A stretch of DNA of 64,000 nucleotides from CAVTWH01 sp963738365 (lineage in GTDB: Bacteria > Actinomycetota > Actinomycetes > Mycobacteriales > Micromonosporaceae), in assembly GCA_963738365.1 (NCBI GenBank), contig CAVTWH010000008.1, positions 124,001 through 188,000 of the forward strand, given 5' to 3'. Under the pieces are notes generated by a model, which saw only the letters and a program-made list of their open reading frames with translations, was not told the origin of the DNA and did no database searches. Position 1 is the stretch's first letter. Every line of letters starts with the position of its first letter. Below are positions 1 through 6,856 of the stretch, piece after piece. A program made the position numbers and the translations under genes.

Positions 1-170
1 ACCTCGGAAATTTCTGCCGGTCCCGGCGGATCAACCGTCACCGTTGCCGGCGCCCGCGGTTAGGCCAGGTGACGAGCGACTGGCCCGCTCTGGTGCAGGC
101 CGTGGTCGGTATGGAGCGTGCAGTCGGTCTCTGGCGCGGCGGATCCCGTCAAACAGAGCGAGACAACCCT
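1..170 (+). other. Window edge, possible 3' end of an upstream gene, then leader of the glycosyltransferase
   Basis: Frame 1 is open from the window edge to a TAG at 61-63, so the last 20 codons of an upstream gene may lie here, but the fragment is too short to recognise. Positions 64-170 look like leader sequence. The frame of the next gene is also open to the left, so an earlier start for it cannot be excluded, but the conserved glycosyltransferase fold begins at 171. Confidence 0.25.
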
Positions 171-1010
171 ATGAAGTTATCGATCCTGGTACCGGTCTAC
201 AACGAGCAGGACCGGGTCGAGCGGGCGCTGAAGGAGGCGCTCGCCGTCCCGTACCCGCTGCCGGTCGAGGTCGTCGTGGTCAACGACGGCAGCACCGACC
301 AGACCGCGGCCCGGCTGGACAGCATCGACGACCTGCGCGTCGTCACCGTGCACCAGCCGCGCAACCTGGGCAAGGGCGCCGCCATCCGGACCGCCGTCCA
401 GCACGCCAGCGGTACCCACCTGGTGATCCTCGATGCCGACCTGGAGTACGACCCGGTCAACATTCTCGACCTGCTCCGTCCGGTGCTCGCCGGGCAGAGC
501 CAGGTGGTCTTCGGCAACCGGCACTTCAACGCGCACACCGCCTACTCGTTCTGGTACGTGATGGGCAACAAGCTGGTGACCCTCACCGCAAACATCCTGT
601 TCAACGCCTACATCGGCGACCTGGAGACCGGTTTCAAGCTGCTCCCCGTGGAGCTGTACCGATCCCTGGACATCCGGTCACACGGCTTCGGGATGGAGGC
701 CGAGTTGACCGGGAAACTGCTCCGCAACCGGATCCGCCCGTACGACGTGCCGATCTCGTACCACGCCCGCTCGCGGGACGAAGGCAAGAAGATCACCTGG
801 CGCGACGGCGTGGCCGCGCTGGGCATCCTGCTGCGCGAGCGGCTACGCCGCCGGCAGCCCGACCTGAACAAGCTCGTTGCCTGGCAGCCCGCCGATTCGT
901 TGAACAGTGCGGCGAAGGGGAGCGGTCGACCTGTTCCCGGTTCCTGCACGGAGGAGCAGCTTGTTGACATCCCGGCGATCCCAGGCGGACCGCCATCCCG
1001 AGACCGATGA
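171..1010 (+). CDS. Family 2 glycosyltransferase (polyprenyl-phosphate sugar transferase type)
   Basis: A 279-residue GT-A enzyme of the dolichyl/polyprenyl-phosphate mannose or glucose synthase class. Such enzymes move a sugar from a nucleotide donor to a polyprenyl phosphate on the cytoplasmic membrane face, feeding GT-C transferases. The N-terminal strand (SILVPVYNEQ, residues 4-13), the NDGST nucleotide loop (38-42) and the metal-binding DAD (88-90) are clear, as is the ETGFK acceptor-loop segment. No C-terminal membrane helices are visible, so it is the short soluble form. ATG 171 is chosen because the fold starts at residue 3; the earlier GTG-type start at 69 adds residues with no family resemblance. 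The third codon is TTA, rare in high-GC actinomycetes. It overlaps the next methyltransferase by about 50 bp, which suggests one operon. The donor sugar cannot be told. Confidence 0.85.
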   Translation: MKLSILVPVYNEQDRVERALKEALAVPYPLPVEVVVVNDGSTDQTAARLDSIDDLRVVTVHQPRNLGKGAAIRTAVQHASGTHLVILDADLEYDPVNILDLLRPVLAGQSQVVFGNRHFNAHTAYSFWYVMGNKLVTLTANILFNAYIGDLETGFKLLPVELYRSLDIRSHGFGMEAELTGKLLRNRIRPYDVPISYHARSRDEGKKITWRDGVAALGILLRERLRRRQPDLNKLVAWQPADSLNSAAKGSGRPVPGSCTEEQLVDIPAIPGGPPSRDR

Positions 1011-1710
1011 CGCGCTGCAGAGCGACGTCCTGGAAAACCTGACCGACGCGCGGCGGTACCGGCGCTGGCTCGCTGATCTGGCGCTGCCGCATCTGGGCGA
1101 CAGCCCCATCGAAGTCGGCAGCGGCATCGGTGACTACGTCGCCGATTGGCTACCCAGGGTCAGGGACATCACCGCCACCGAGTGCTCCGAAGATCGGCTG
1201 CTGCGGATCAAGAGCCGCTTCGTGGACAGCGACCGGGTGACCGTACGCGAGCTCACCCTGCCGACCAACGAGTCGGCCGACCACACCGCGGCGGTCAGCC
1301 TCAACGTGCTGGAGCACATCGCCGACCACGTCGGCGCGCTGCGCTCGATGGCCGGCCTGGTGCGCCCGGGCGGCCGGGTCGTCGTGCTGGTGCCCGCGTT
1401 CGAGTTTGCGATGAGCCGGTTCGACCGGTCGATCGGCCACCTCCGGCGGTACACCCGCAGCAGCCTCGAAGAGGCGTTCGTCGCCGCCGGCCTGCGGGGC
1501 GTACGGAGCCGGTACGTCAACCCGATCGGACTGGTCAACTGGACCGTGGCGGTTCGCGGGCTGCGGATGACCCCGCGTAACGGACCGCTGGTGCGCTTCT
1601 TCGACCGGGTGCTGGTACCGCCACAGCGCCTCCTCGAACGCCGGTTCCAGCCGCCGTTCGGGCAGTCGGTCCTGGCGGTCGCCCCAGTTCCGGACGCCCA
1701 CCGGCCCTGA
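961..1710 (+). CDS. Class I SAM-dependent methyltransferase
   Basis: About 249 residues with a standard Rossmann methyltransferase fold: motif I is EVGSGIG (51-57), followed by the acidic strand end TATECSEDRL and the post-I segment LNVLEHI. The region RPGGRVVVLVPAF is the typical motif III strand. The substrate is unknown; the position beside a polyprenyl-sugar synthase and a large polytopic protein suggests a glycan or glycolipid intermediate (inference). The start is set at TTG 961 because GGAGGAG at 950-956 sits just ahead; TTG 964 is an equally good alternative. The longer open frame from 907 lacks a ribosome site and overlaps more of the glycosyltransferase. Confidence 0.8.
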   Translation: MLTSRRSQADRHPETDDALQSDVLENLTDARRYRRWLADLALPHLGDSPIEVGSGIGDYVADWLPRVRDITATECSEDRLLRIKSRFVDSDRVTVRELTLPTNESADHTAAVSLNVLEHIADHVGALRSMAGLVRPGGRVVVLVPAFEFAMSRFDRSIGHLRRYTRSSLEEAFVAAGLRGVRSRYVNPIGLVNWTVAVRGLRMTPRNGPLVRFFDRVLVPPQRLLERRFQPPFGQSVLAVAPVPDAHRP

Positions 1711-1840
1711 TCAGACCTGGGCAGGCACATCACCCGATCTTGGCTGGATCGTTGGTCCTTTTGACGGCAGTAGTGCCACGGCGAGCGGGGATGCGCCACG
1801 TCGATGGCAATTGTGCGGAGGAAACAGGCGGGTTCCACGA

Positions 1841-3718
1841 GTGACTGGTCCGGACGTCCTGGTCGACAGCCAGCCGGTCGAACTATCCGAATCCGCCCCG
1901 CCGGCAGGTGACCGGCCGATCACGCCGAGCCGGTCGTTTTCCTGGTGGTGGCGACTGGCCGGACCACCGGTGCTGTTCATCGGCTACGCCCTCCTGCTCG
2001 CATGGCCTTTGCTGGTCGACCCACGGCGACGCCTGTTTGTCGCCACCGAGGGCAGCGACCAGGTGATCCTGCAGTTCATGCTGGCCCACACCGCATACGC
2101 TGTGACTCACCTCAGCAACCCTTTCCTCACCGATCAGCTCAACGCCCCTATTGGCGTCGACCTGGCATGTCAGGTGAACATTGTCGGGCTCGGTGTGCCG
2201 CTGACGCCCATCACGCTGCTGTTCGGTGCGCAGGTGAGCTATGCCCTTGTCGTGCTGTGCGGGATGGCAGGTACGGCTACTGCCTGGTATTGGCTGTTTT
2301 CCGGGAAACTGCGCCTGCATTGGGCGGCCGGTGCGCTCGGCGCGATGGTGTGTGCGTTCTGTCCGCAGCTCATGATGGAGGCGACCGGCCGCAACCACAT
2401 CACTGTGCAAGTGCTGGTACCCCTCATCATCTGGCAGGTGTGCCAGCTGAAGGAATCCGCGCGGCCGGTGCTCACGGGTGCCCTGCTCGGTGCCCTGGTG
2501 GCCTGGCAGGCACTGATCGGCGAGGAAGTACTGCTGCTCACCGGACTGGCCGTGGGCGTGTGGTGCTCGGCCGTTGTCATCCAGCGTCCACGACTTCTCC
2601 GCGCTGCCGCGTCCTACGCCCGGGGTTTGGCCAGCACGACCGTCACCGCCGGCCTGCTCCTGTGCTATCCGTTGTGGCAGCAGTTCCGCGGCCCTGGCCA
2701 CGTCCACAACTTTCCCATCGACGTTCAGCAGTACACCAGCGCCGTCAGCAATTACCTCGGCCTTCCACCACGCTGGGCCGAACTGCTACCCGGTCCACTG
2801 GCGGCTACCAGTTGGTGGAGCCTCAACGGACGTGTGGTGCTCGGACTGCCGTTGGTGCTGCTGCTGGCGTGCGTCATTGTTGCGCTGCGCCGCCAGCCGG
2901 CGGTCCCGGCTTGCGGCATCACCCTTCTTGTCTTCGCCGTGCTTTCGCAAGGCGCCAAAATCCGGATCGGCAGCGATCTCACCATCCCCGGCCCGTGGGC
3001 ATTCATCGGCCGGCTGCCCGTCGTCAGGTTCGCCATGCCCTACCGTCTGGGCCTCGTTCCTGTCGCTATGGCGGGCACACTCCTCGCGTTCGGGGCCGAC
3101 AGCCTCCTCCGCCAATGGCGCGCTGAGGCGGCATCATGCTCGATGAGGTCGAACGGTCAGAACCGGTGGCTCGGTCGACGGTTCGTCGCCCTGACGCTGG
3201 CCACGATCGTCGGGGGAACGTTGTACGGGCTGTCCGCGACGCAGTTGCGGCCCCGACAATTGCCTACCCAGGAGGTTGCCGCGGTGCCGCGATTCATCGC
3301 TTCCGGCGCCTGGCGACCGTACCTCGACAACGGCTACACCTTGGTCACAGTGCCGCTGACGAGCAGCGTCTGGTTGGATGGCCAACGCTGGTCGGCAGCA
3401 ACCGGAATCGGCTTTCCGCTGGCCAATGGGTATTTCATCGGCCCAGACCCGGGCCAGCCTCGCAGCCGGTTCGGTGCCCCCGTCACCTGGACCGAGGTTT
3501 ACCTCGACGTCGTCGCACACACCGGCCAGGTAGCGGCCACCGGTGAGCCACAACGGGCCCGGTTCATCGCAGACCTGAAACGGTGGAACGCCGGGCTGCT
3601 CGTGCTCGGGCCGGTACAGCCCAACCGGGCGGCACTCCGACACGCCGTCGAGCAATTGATCGGCCCGGCCAAGCCTGACCAGGACATGTTGGTGTGGGAC
3701 GTTCGACACCTCCGATAG
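1841..3718 (+). CDS. Polytopic membrane protein, GT-C glycosyltransferase-like
   Basis: About 625 residues with roughly ten hydrophobic segments from residue 35 to about 460 and a hydrophilic C-terminal domain of about 150 residues. The first loop carries an acidic pair (EGSDQ) shortly after TM1, as in the GT-C superfamily of polyprenyl-phosphate-sugar-dependent transferases, and the preceding genes would provide such a donor. No precise family is recognised. The frame is open to a TTG at 1811; GTG 1841 is preferred because AGGCGG lies eight bases ahead, but the start is uncertain. It is the last gene of the presumed three-gene glycan cluster and is followed by almost 300 bp without a gene. 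A function in envelope glycan assembly is inference from context. Confidence 0.6.
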   Translation: MTGPDVLVDSQPVELSESAPPAGDRPITPSRSFSWWWRLAGPPVLFIGYALLLAWPLLVDPRRRLFVATEGSDQVILQFMLAHTAYAVTHLSNPFLTDQLNAPIGVDLACQVNIVGLGVPLTPITLLFGAQVSYALVVLCGMAGTATAWYWLFSGKLRLHWAAGALGAMVCAFCPQLMMEATGRNHITVQVLVPLIIWQVCQLKESARPVLTGALLGALVAWQALIGEEVLLLTGLAVGVWCSAVVIQRPRLLRAAASYARGLASTTVTAGLLLCYPLWQQFRGPGHVHNFPIDVQQYTSAVSNYLGLPPRWAELLPGPLAATSWWSLNGRVVLGLPLVLLLACVIVALRRQPAVPACGITLLVFAVLSQGAKIRIGSDLTIPGPWAFIGRLPVVRFAMPYRLGLVPVAMAGTLLAFGADSLLRQWRAEAASCSMRSNGQNRWLGRRFVALTLATIVGGTLYGLSATQLRPRQLPTQEVAAVPRFIASGAWRPYLDNGYTLVTVPLTSSVWLDGQRWSAATGIGFPLANGYFIGPDPGQPRSRFGAPVTWTEVYLDVVAHTGQVAATGEPQRARFIADLKRWNAGLLVLGPVQPNRAALRHAVEQLIGPAKPDQDMLVWDVRHLR

Positions 3719-4012
3719 CACACCGCTGAGCGGCGTACGTCGGTGGATGCCCGACCCGCATGCCTCAACGATCAGCCGACGACCGGGAGGAGGAAAGTCC
3801 GGCGCGCTCTGCCGAAAGCGAAGCGGTGGCCAGCGGCGGGGTCGAACGTCCGCCCAGGCCAGATCATCACTGGCAGCAGAAGCGGGACATGATCACAGGG
3901 GTCGGGCGGCTGCGGTTGTCCCCGCTATGCGGGTAGGCCGGCGGTCAGCTGATTCGGCGCTACTTCCCTCCAGGATCGAGGTTGCCGGCGTCAGTACCGG
4001 TGGGAGGTGTGG
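3719..4012. other. Intergenic stretch containing an att-like relic
   Basis: No coding region is supported. It separates the glycan cluster from the ECF sigma gene and contains, at 3825-3847, a segment matching the tRNA-Phe-derived attachment core found at 14.9, 18.2 and 38.4 kb. A promoter for the sigma gene should lie in the right half but no convincing -35/-10 pair was seen. Confidence 0.5.
3825..3847 (+). repeat. Possible degenerate copy of the tRNA-Phe attachment core
   Basis: Twenty-two of 23 bases match the start of the attachment core seen at 18220 and 38420 (GGTGGCCAG, one mismatch, GGCGGGGTCGAAC); the match ends where tRNA-Phe-specific sequence should continue. It would be the left relic of the element pile-up. 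T-arm sequence is conserved among tRNA genes, so an independent origin is possible. Confidence 0.35.
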
Positions 4013-4540
4013 GTGACCAAGGCATCGGCTAGCTCGCTTTTCGAAGAGTTCGTGCGTACCCGCTCGGCGGCGCTCGGCCGGATCGCGTACCTGCTGACCG
4101 GCCACCGGCACGATGCCGAGGACCTGTTGCAGACGGCGCTGGCGCGGGCGGCTACCCGCTGGGAGCAGCTGGACGATCCGGAGGCGTACGTCCGCCGGGT
4201 GCTCTACACACAGGCCGTCTCCGGCTGGCGGGCGCGGTTGCGCCGGCCGGCCGAGCGGCTCGGGCACGAACCGCCGCCGTTCGCCGCGCCCGCTGCCGAA
4301 GTGGAGGTAAGGGTGGTACTCGACCAGGCTTTGCGACGGCTGACCGCGCGCCAGCGGGCGGTGCTGGTGCTGCGTTTCTACGAGGACCTGACCGAGGCGC
4401 AGGCGGCGCAGCTGCTCGGCTGTGCGGTCGGCACGGTGAAGAGCCAGACCCGGCATGCGCTGGCCCGGCTGCGGGTACTCAGTCCCGAGCTGGCCGACCT
4501 GGTCGGGAATGGCGTCGAGGTACCGGCGGTGCAGCGATGA
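4013..4540 (+). CDS. SigE-family ECF RNA polymerase sigma factor
   Basis: A 175-residue two-domain sigma factor. Region 2 covers about residues 8-75 (EFVRTRSAALGRIAYLLTG, then HDAEDLLQTALARA) and region 4 about 105-160 (RLTARQRAVLVLRFYEDL, then AQLLGCAVGTVKSQ). This is the actinobacterial SigE-like ECF group that normally has no classical zinc anti-sigma but is followed by a membrane protein with a short N-terminal tail. GTG 4013 is chosen over GTG 4007 because GGGAGG at 4002-4007 would be too close to, or inside, the earlier start. The stop overlaps the next ATG by four bases, so the two proteins are probably made together. Its target promoters are not evident. Confidence 0.9.
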   Translation: MTKASASSLFEEFVRTRSAALGRIAYLLTGHRHDAEDLLQTALARAATRWEQLDDPEAYVRRVLYTQAVSGWRARLRRPAERLGHEPPPFAAPAAEVEVRVVLDQALRRLTARQRAVLVLRFYEDLTEAQAAQLLGCAVGTVKSQTRHALARLRVLSPELADLVGNGVEVPAVQR

Positions 4541-5886
4541 CCCGACCGACGTTGCAGCCGTTGCGTGCGGCACTTCGCCAGACCGCCGAGGCGGCGCCAC
4601 CGGTCGCGGTGCCTCCGGGACTGTTTGTCCGCGCCCGTCGGCGCCACCGCCGGCGCCAGGCGCTCGCCCTGGCCGCCACGGTTGCGGTCGTGGCGCTGCT
4701 GGTCTTCGGGGTGTATCCGTGGCTGGACCGCGTACCCGCGCAGCCGGCCCAGTCGGCGGCCCCGGGAATGCCGACCCGCCTTGTGCACGCCCCCGCGCTT
4801 ACAGCGCAGCTCCGGCGCGCTCCGCTCGACCGGGCGGTCGCCGTCTTCGCCGGCCCTGATTCGCAGGAGTCGGAACCTTTCGGCGACAGTTTCCCGCTGA
4901 CCGTAGTCGGCCCGGCCGACGGGTACCGGGTGTATCAGCGCCCGGAGTTGGCGGTGGAATCCCCGACCGGGCCAGCCTTCCTGCTCTCTCCGGACGGCAG
5001 GCATCTGCTGATGCCGCATACCCCCCCGGACGGCTCCAGCATCCCGTCGACCCTGGTCCTCGACATGCGTACCGGCGGTACCTGGGAGCTGGCCGGCGGC
5101 GCGCCGCTGGCCTGGTCACCGGACGGCACCAGAGCGATCCTCGCCGCCCCCGCCACCGATCCGAGCGACGGGATGGTGTTCCGCGTGGTCGAATTCGCCA
5201 CCCGGCACGTCGACCAGTCGGTGACGGTCAGCGGCGGCGTGAACCCCAGGCGGATCAGCGCCGCGCTCGCACCGGACGGTAGCCGGCTGGCCGTCCAGGT
5301 CGGCGATTTCATCCAGCTCTACCAGGGCAGCACGCCGCTGTGGCGCATCGAGGTCACCGGCTCTTGGCTCGCTGGGGCGGCGGCGTTCACCCCCACCGGC
5401 GACGTCGCGCTGTTCTCGGTCCCGGACGAACTGCGTGTGCTCGCCGCTGCCACTGGTGCGCCGCTGACCAGCCGGCGGTACCCCTCGCTGCCCACAATGC
5501 GAGCCGATGAGCCGCCAACGGCACGGCTGGTGGCTTGGCGGGACGGGGTACCCGTCGTGGTGACAAGCAACCGTGGGGCCTGGGGGGACGGGGTCCCCCT
5601 GGTGGTGACCGGCGACCGCGTGGTGCTGCTTTCCGAGCCGGTCGCGGTGCTGCTCACCGCTCCGGACGACATCTTCGAGCTGGACATCGCCACCGACACA
5701 CTGACCCGGCCGGCGGCCACTCCCGGGCGTCCGCACGCAGGGCCGTTCCTGGTGCGCTTCGGTGCCCTACTGATCGCCGGTGCGCTGACCGCCCCGCTCG
5801 TCCTGCTCGCGCTGATCATCGTGCGGCGCCTCTACCGTCAGGTCCGCCTCGCCGCCCAGTGGCAGCGTGAGCTGGACAGCCGGTGA
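4537..5886 (+). CDS. Membrane protein with beta-propeller-like domain, partner of the ECF sigma factor
   Basis: A 449-residue protein translationally coupled (ATGA) to the sigma gene. Residues 1-45 are cytoplasmic and basic near the membrane (RARRRHRRRQ), a transmembrane helix follows at about 46-65, and residues 75-400 contain repeated SPDG/APDGS/TPTGD turns typical of WD40- or TolB-like propeller blades. A second hydrophobic segment lies at about 403-430, before a short basic tail. By analogy with SigE-type neighbours it may hold the sigma factor through its N-terminus and sense an external signal through the propeller; this is inference. Right after the stop lies a decayed integrase fragment, so the pair may sit inside an old mobile segment. 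Confidence 0.7.
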   Translation: MTRPTLQPLRAALRQTAEAAPPVAVPPGLFVRARRRHRRRQALALAATVAVVALLVFGVYPWLDRVPAQPAQSAAPGMPTRLVHAPALTAQLRRAPLDRAVAVFAGPDSQESEPFGDSFPLTVVGPADGYRVYQRPELAVESPTGPAFLLSPDGRHLLMPHTPPDGSSIPSTLVLDMRTGGTWELAGGAPLAWSPDGTRAILAAPATDPSDGMVFRVVEFATRHVDQSVTVSGGVNPRRISAALAPDGSRLAVQVGDFIQLYQGSTPLWRIEVTGSWLAGAAAFTPTGDVALFSVPDELRVLAAATGAPLTSRRYPSLPTMRADEPPTARLVAWRDGVPVVVTSNRGAWGDGVPLVVTGDRVVLLSEPVAVLLTAPDDIFELDIATDTLTRPAATPGRPHAGPFLVRFGALLIAGALTAPLVLLALIIVRRLYRQVRLAAQWQRELDSR

Positions 5887-5898
5887 TGCTCTTCGGCG

Positions 5899-6000
5899 AA
5901 CGCTGCTGGCTGCGGGCGGCATCCGATCCACCCGGCTTCACCATGCCCGGCACACGCCGCGACCGTGCTGCTCGTGCTGAAGGTACTCGTGGCCGCTTGA
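5899..6000 (+). pseudogene. Relic of a tyrosine recombinase (integrase) C-terminus
   Basis: The DNA matches the catalytic C-terminal part of the intact integrase gene at about 36310-36410. Reading 5903 onward gives LLAAGGIRSTRLHHARHT, then after one missing base AATVLLVLKV and a stop at 5998-6000. The intact enzyme has ARLHDARHTAATMLLVLKV, so the HxxR box is recognisable. Only about 30 codons remain. The following bases (5999-6020) resemble 38332-38353, the stretch just inside the right end of the complete element, which suggests that an element end once lay here. Confidence 0.6.
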
Positions 6001-6101
6001 TCAGATAGGCAGTCTCGACCTTGGAATGATCAAGGCAGTCAGCGGAAACGCCGGTGACGGCCTTGATCTCTTGTGATTTGCGGCCCGGATTGTCCGAAAT
6101 T

Positions 6102-6737
6102 TTAACTGTTGGGACGACGGCGCTTCGTGGGGGCCACCGCACCGTAGCGGGCGTGCGGTGCCGCAGTCCGGAAGGCCCAGTACTGGTCGCCGTACGACCA
6201 GTGCCACCAGCGAGCCGGGTTGTTGACGAACCCCATGGTGCTCAGTGCGGTGGTCAGCAGGTCGCGGTGCTCCGCCTCCGGCTGTCCCGGCAGGTCGTGA
6301 TCGACACCGGCGAGCCTGCTGTCACAGGTGAGGCAGCCCGGGACATCCAGTCGCCGATCGACTGGCAACGGAGTGCCGGTCGGTCCGCAGAGCGTCAGAT
6401 CCACCGCGCCGCCGGTGGGGTGCGAGGTCAATTCGGGGAGTGCCTCGCCGTCAACCACAAGATGGGCGTCCGCCGCCGCGATGGCGCCGGATGCCACAAT
6501 CGTGGGCCAGTAGCCGGCCACCACCATGAGCAGGAAATCGCGGGGCAGCAGGCTCTGCGCGACGACCAGCCGGTCGACCACTCCGGTACGCAGAAAGGTG
6601 GGGCTCGGGTACCTGGCGGGCACGGTGTGGTGGTCGGCGACGAGTAGCGGTGAGCTGGCCGCTACGTTGACGAGCACTTCGCCGCGGTCCCGGATGGGTA
6701 CTGCCGCGAAGCCTGGCTCGCCGGCCGGCATGATCAT
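6102..6737 (-). CDS. VanX-like D-Ala-D-Ala dipeptidase homologue (peptidase M15D) with altered active site
   Basis: A 211-residue protein matching the usual length of VanX enzymes, zinc dipeptidases that cut D-Ala-D-Ala. The zinc ligands are present: H106 and D113 in SHPTGGAVD, and H179 in RWWHW. Two other hallmark residues are not. The family has GYRP, whose Arg stabilises the transition state, but here residues 75-78 are GYWP. The family has EWWH, whose Glu is the catalytic base, but here residue 176 is Arg. Activity is therefore doubtful or changed. ATG 6737 is chosen because a good GGGAG lies seven bases ahead on the minus strand; the frame is open much further, but that part overlaps the AfsR-type gene and has no homology. 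There are no vanH/vanA genes nearby. Confidence 0.8.
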   Translation of the reverse strand: MIMPAGEPGFAAVPIRDRGEVLVNVAASSPLLVADHHTVPARYPSPTFLRTGVVDRLVVAQSLLPRDFLLMVVAGYWPTIVASGAIAAADAHLVVDGEALPELTSHPTGGAVDLTLCGPTGTPLPVDRRLDVPGCLTCDSRLAGVDHDLPGQPEAEHRDLLTTALSTMGFVNNPARWWHWSYGDQYWAFRTAAPHARYGAVAPTKRRRPNS

Positions 6738-6856
6738 CGCGCGTCTCCCGGTCGTGGTGGGCATGACCCACGGATACACCCGGGCCGTCCCCGCAGCGTC
6801 CGGTACCGCGCTGTACAACCGCTGACGATCTGCTGTAACCCCCGACCGGGCGGACG

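Noticed and set aside
44..967. Long plus-strand open frame over the glycosyltransferase
   Set aside because: Arg/Pro/Gly-rich shadow of the real gene in another frame, without any family resemblance.
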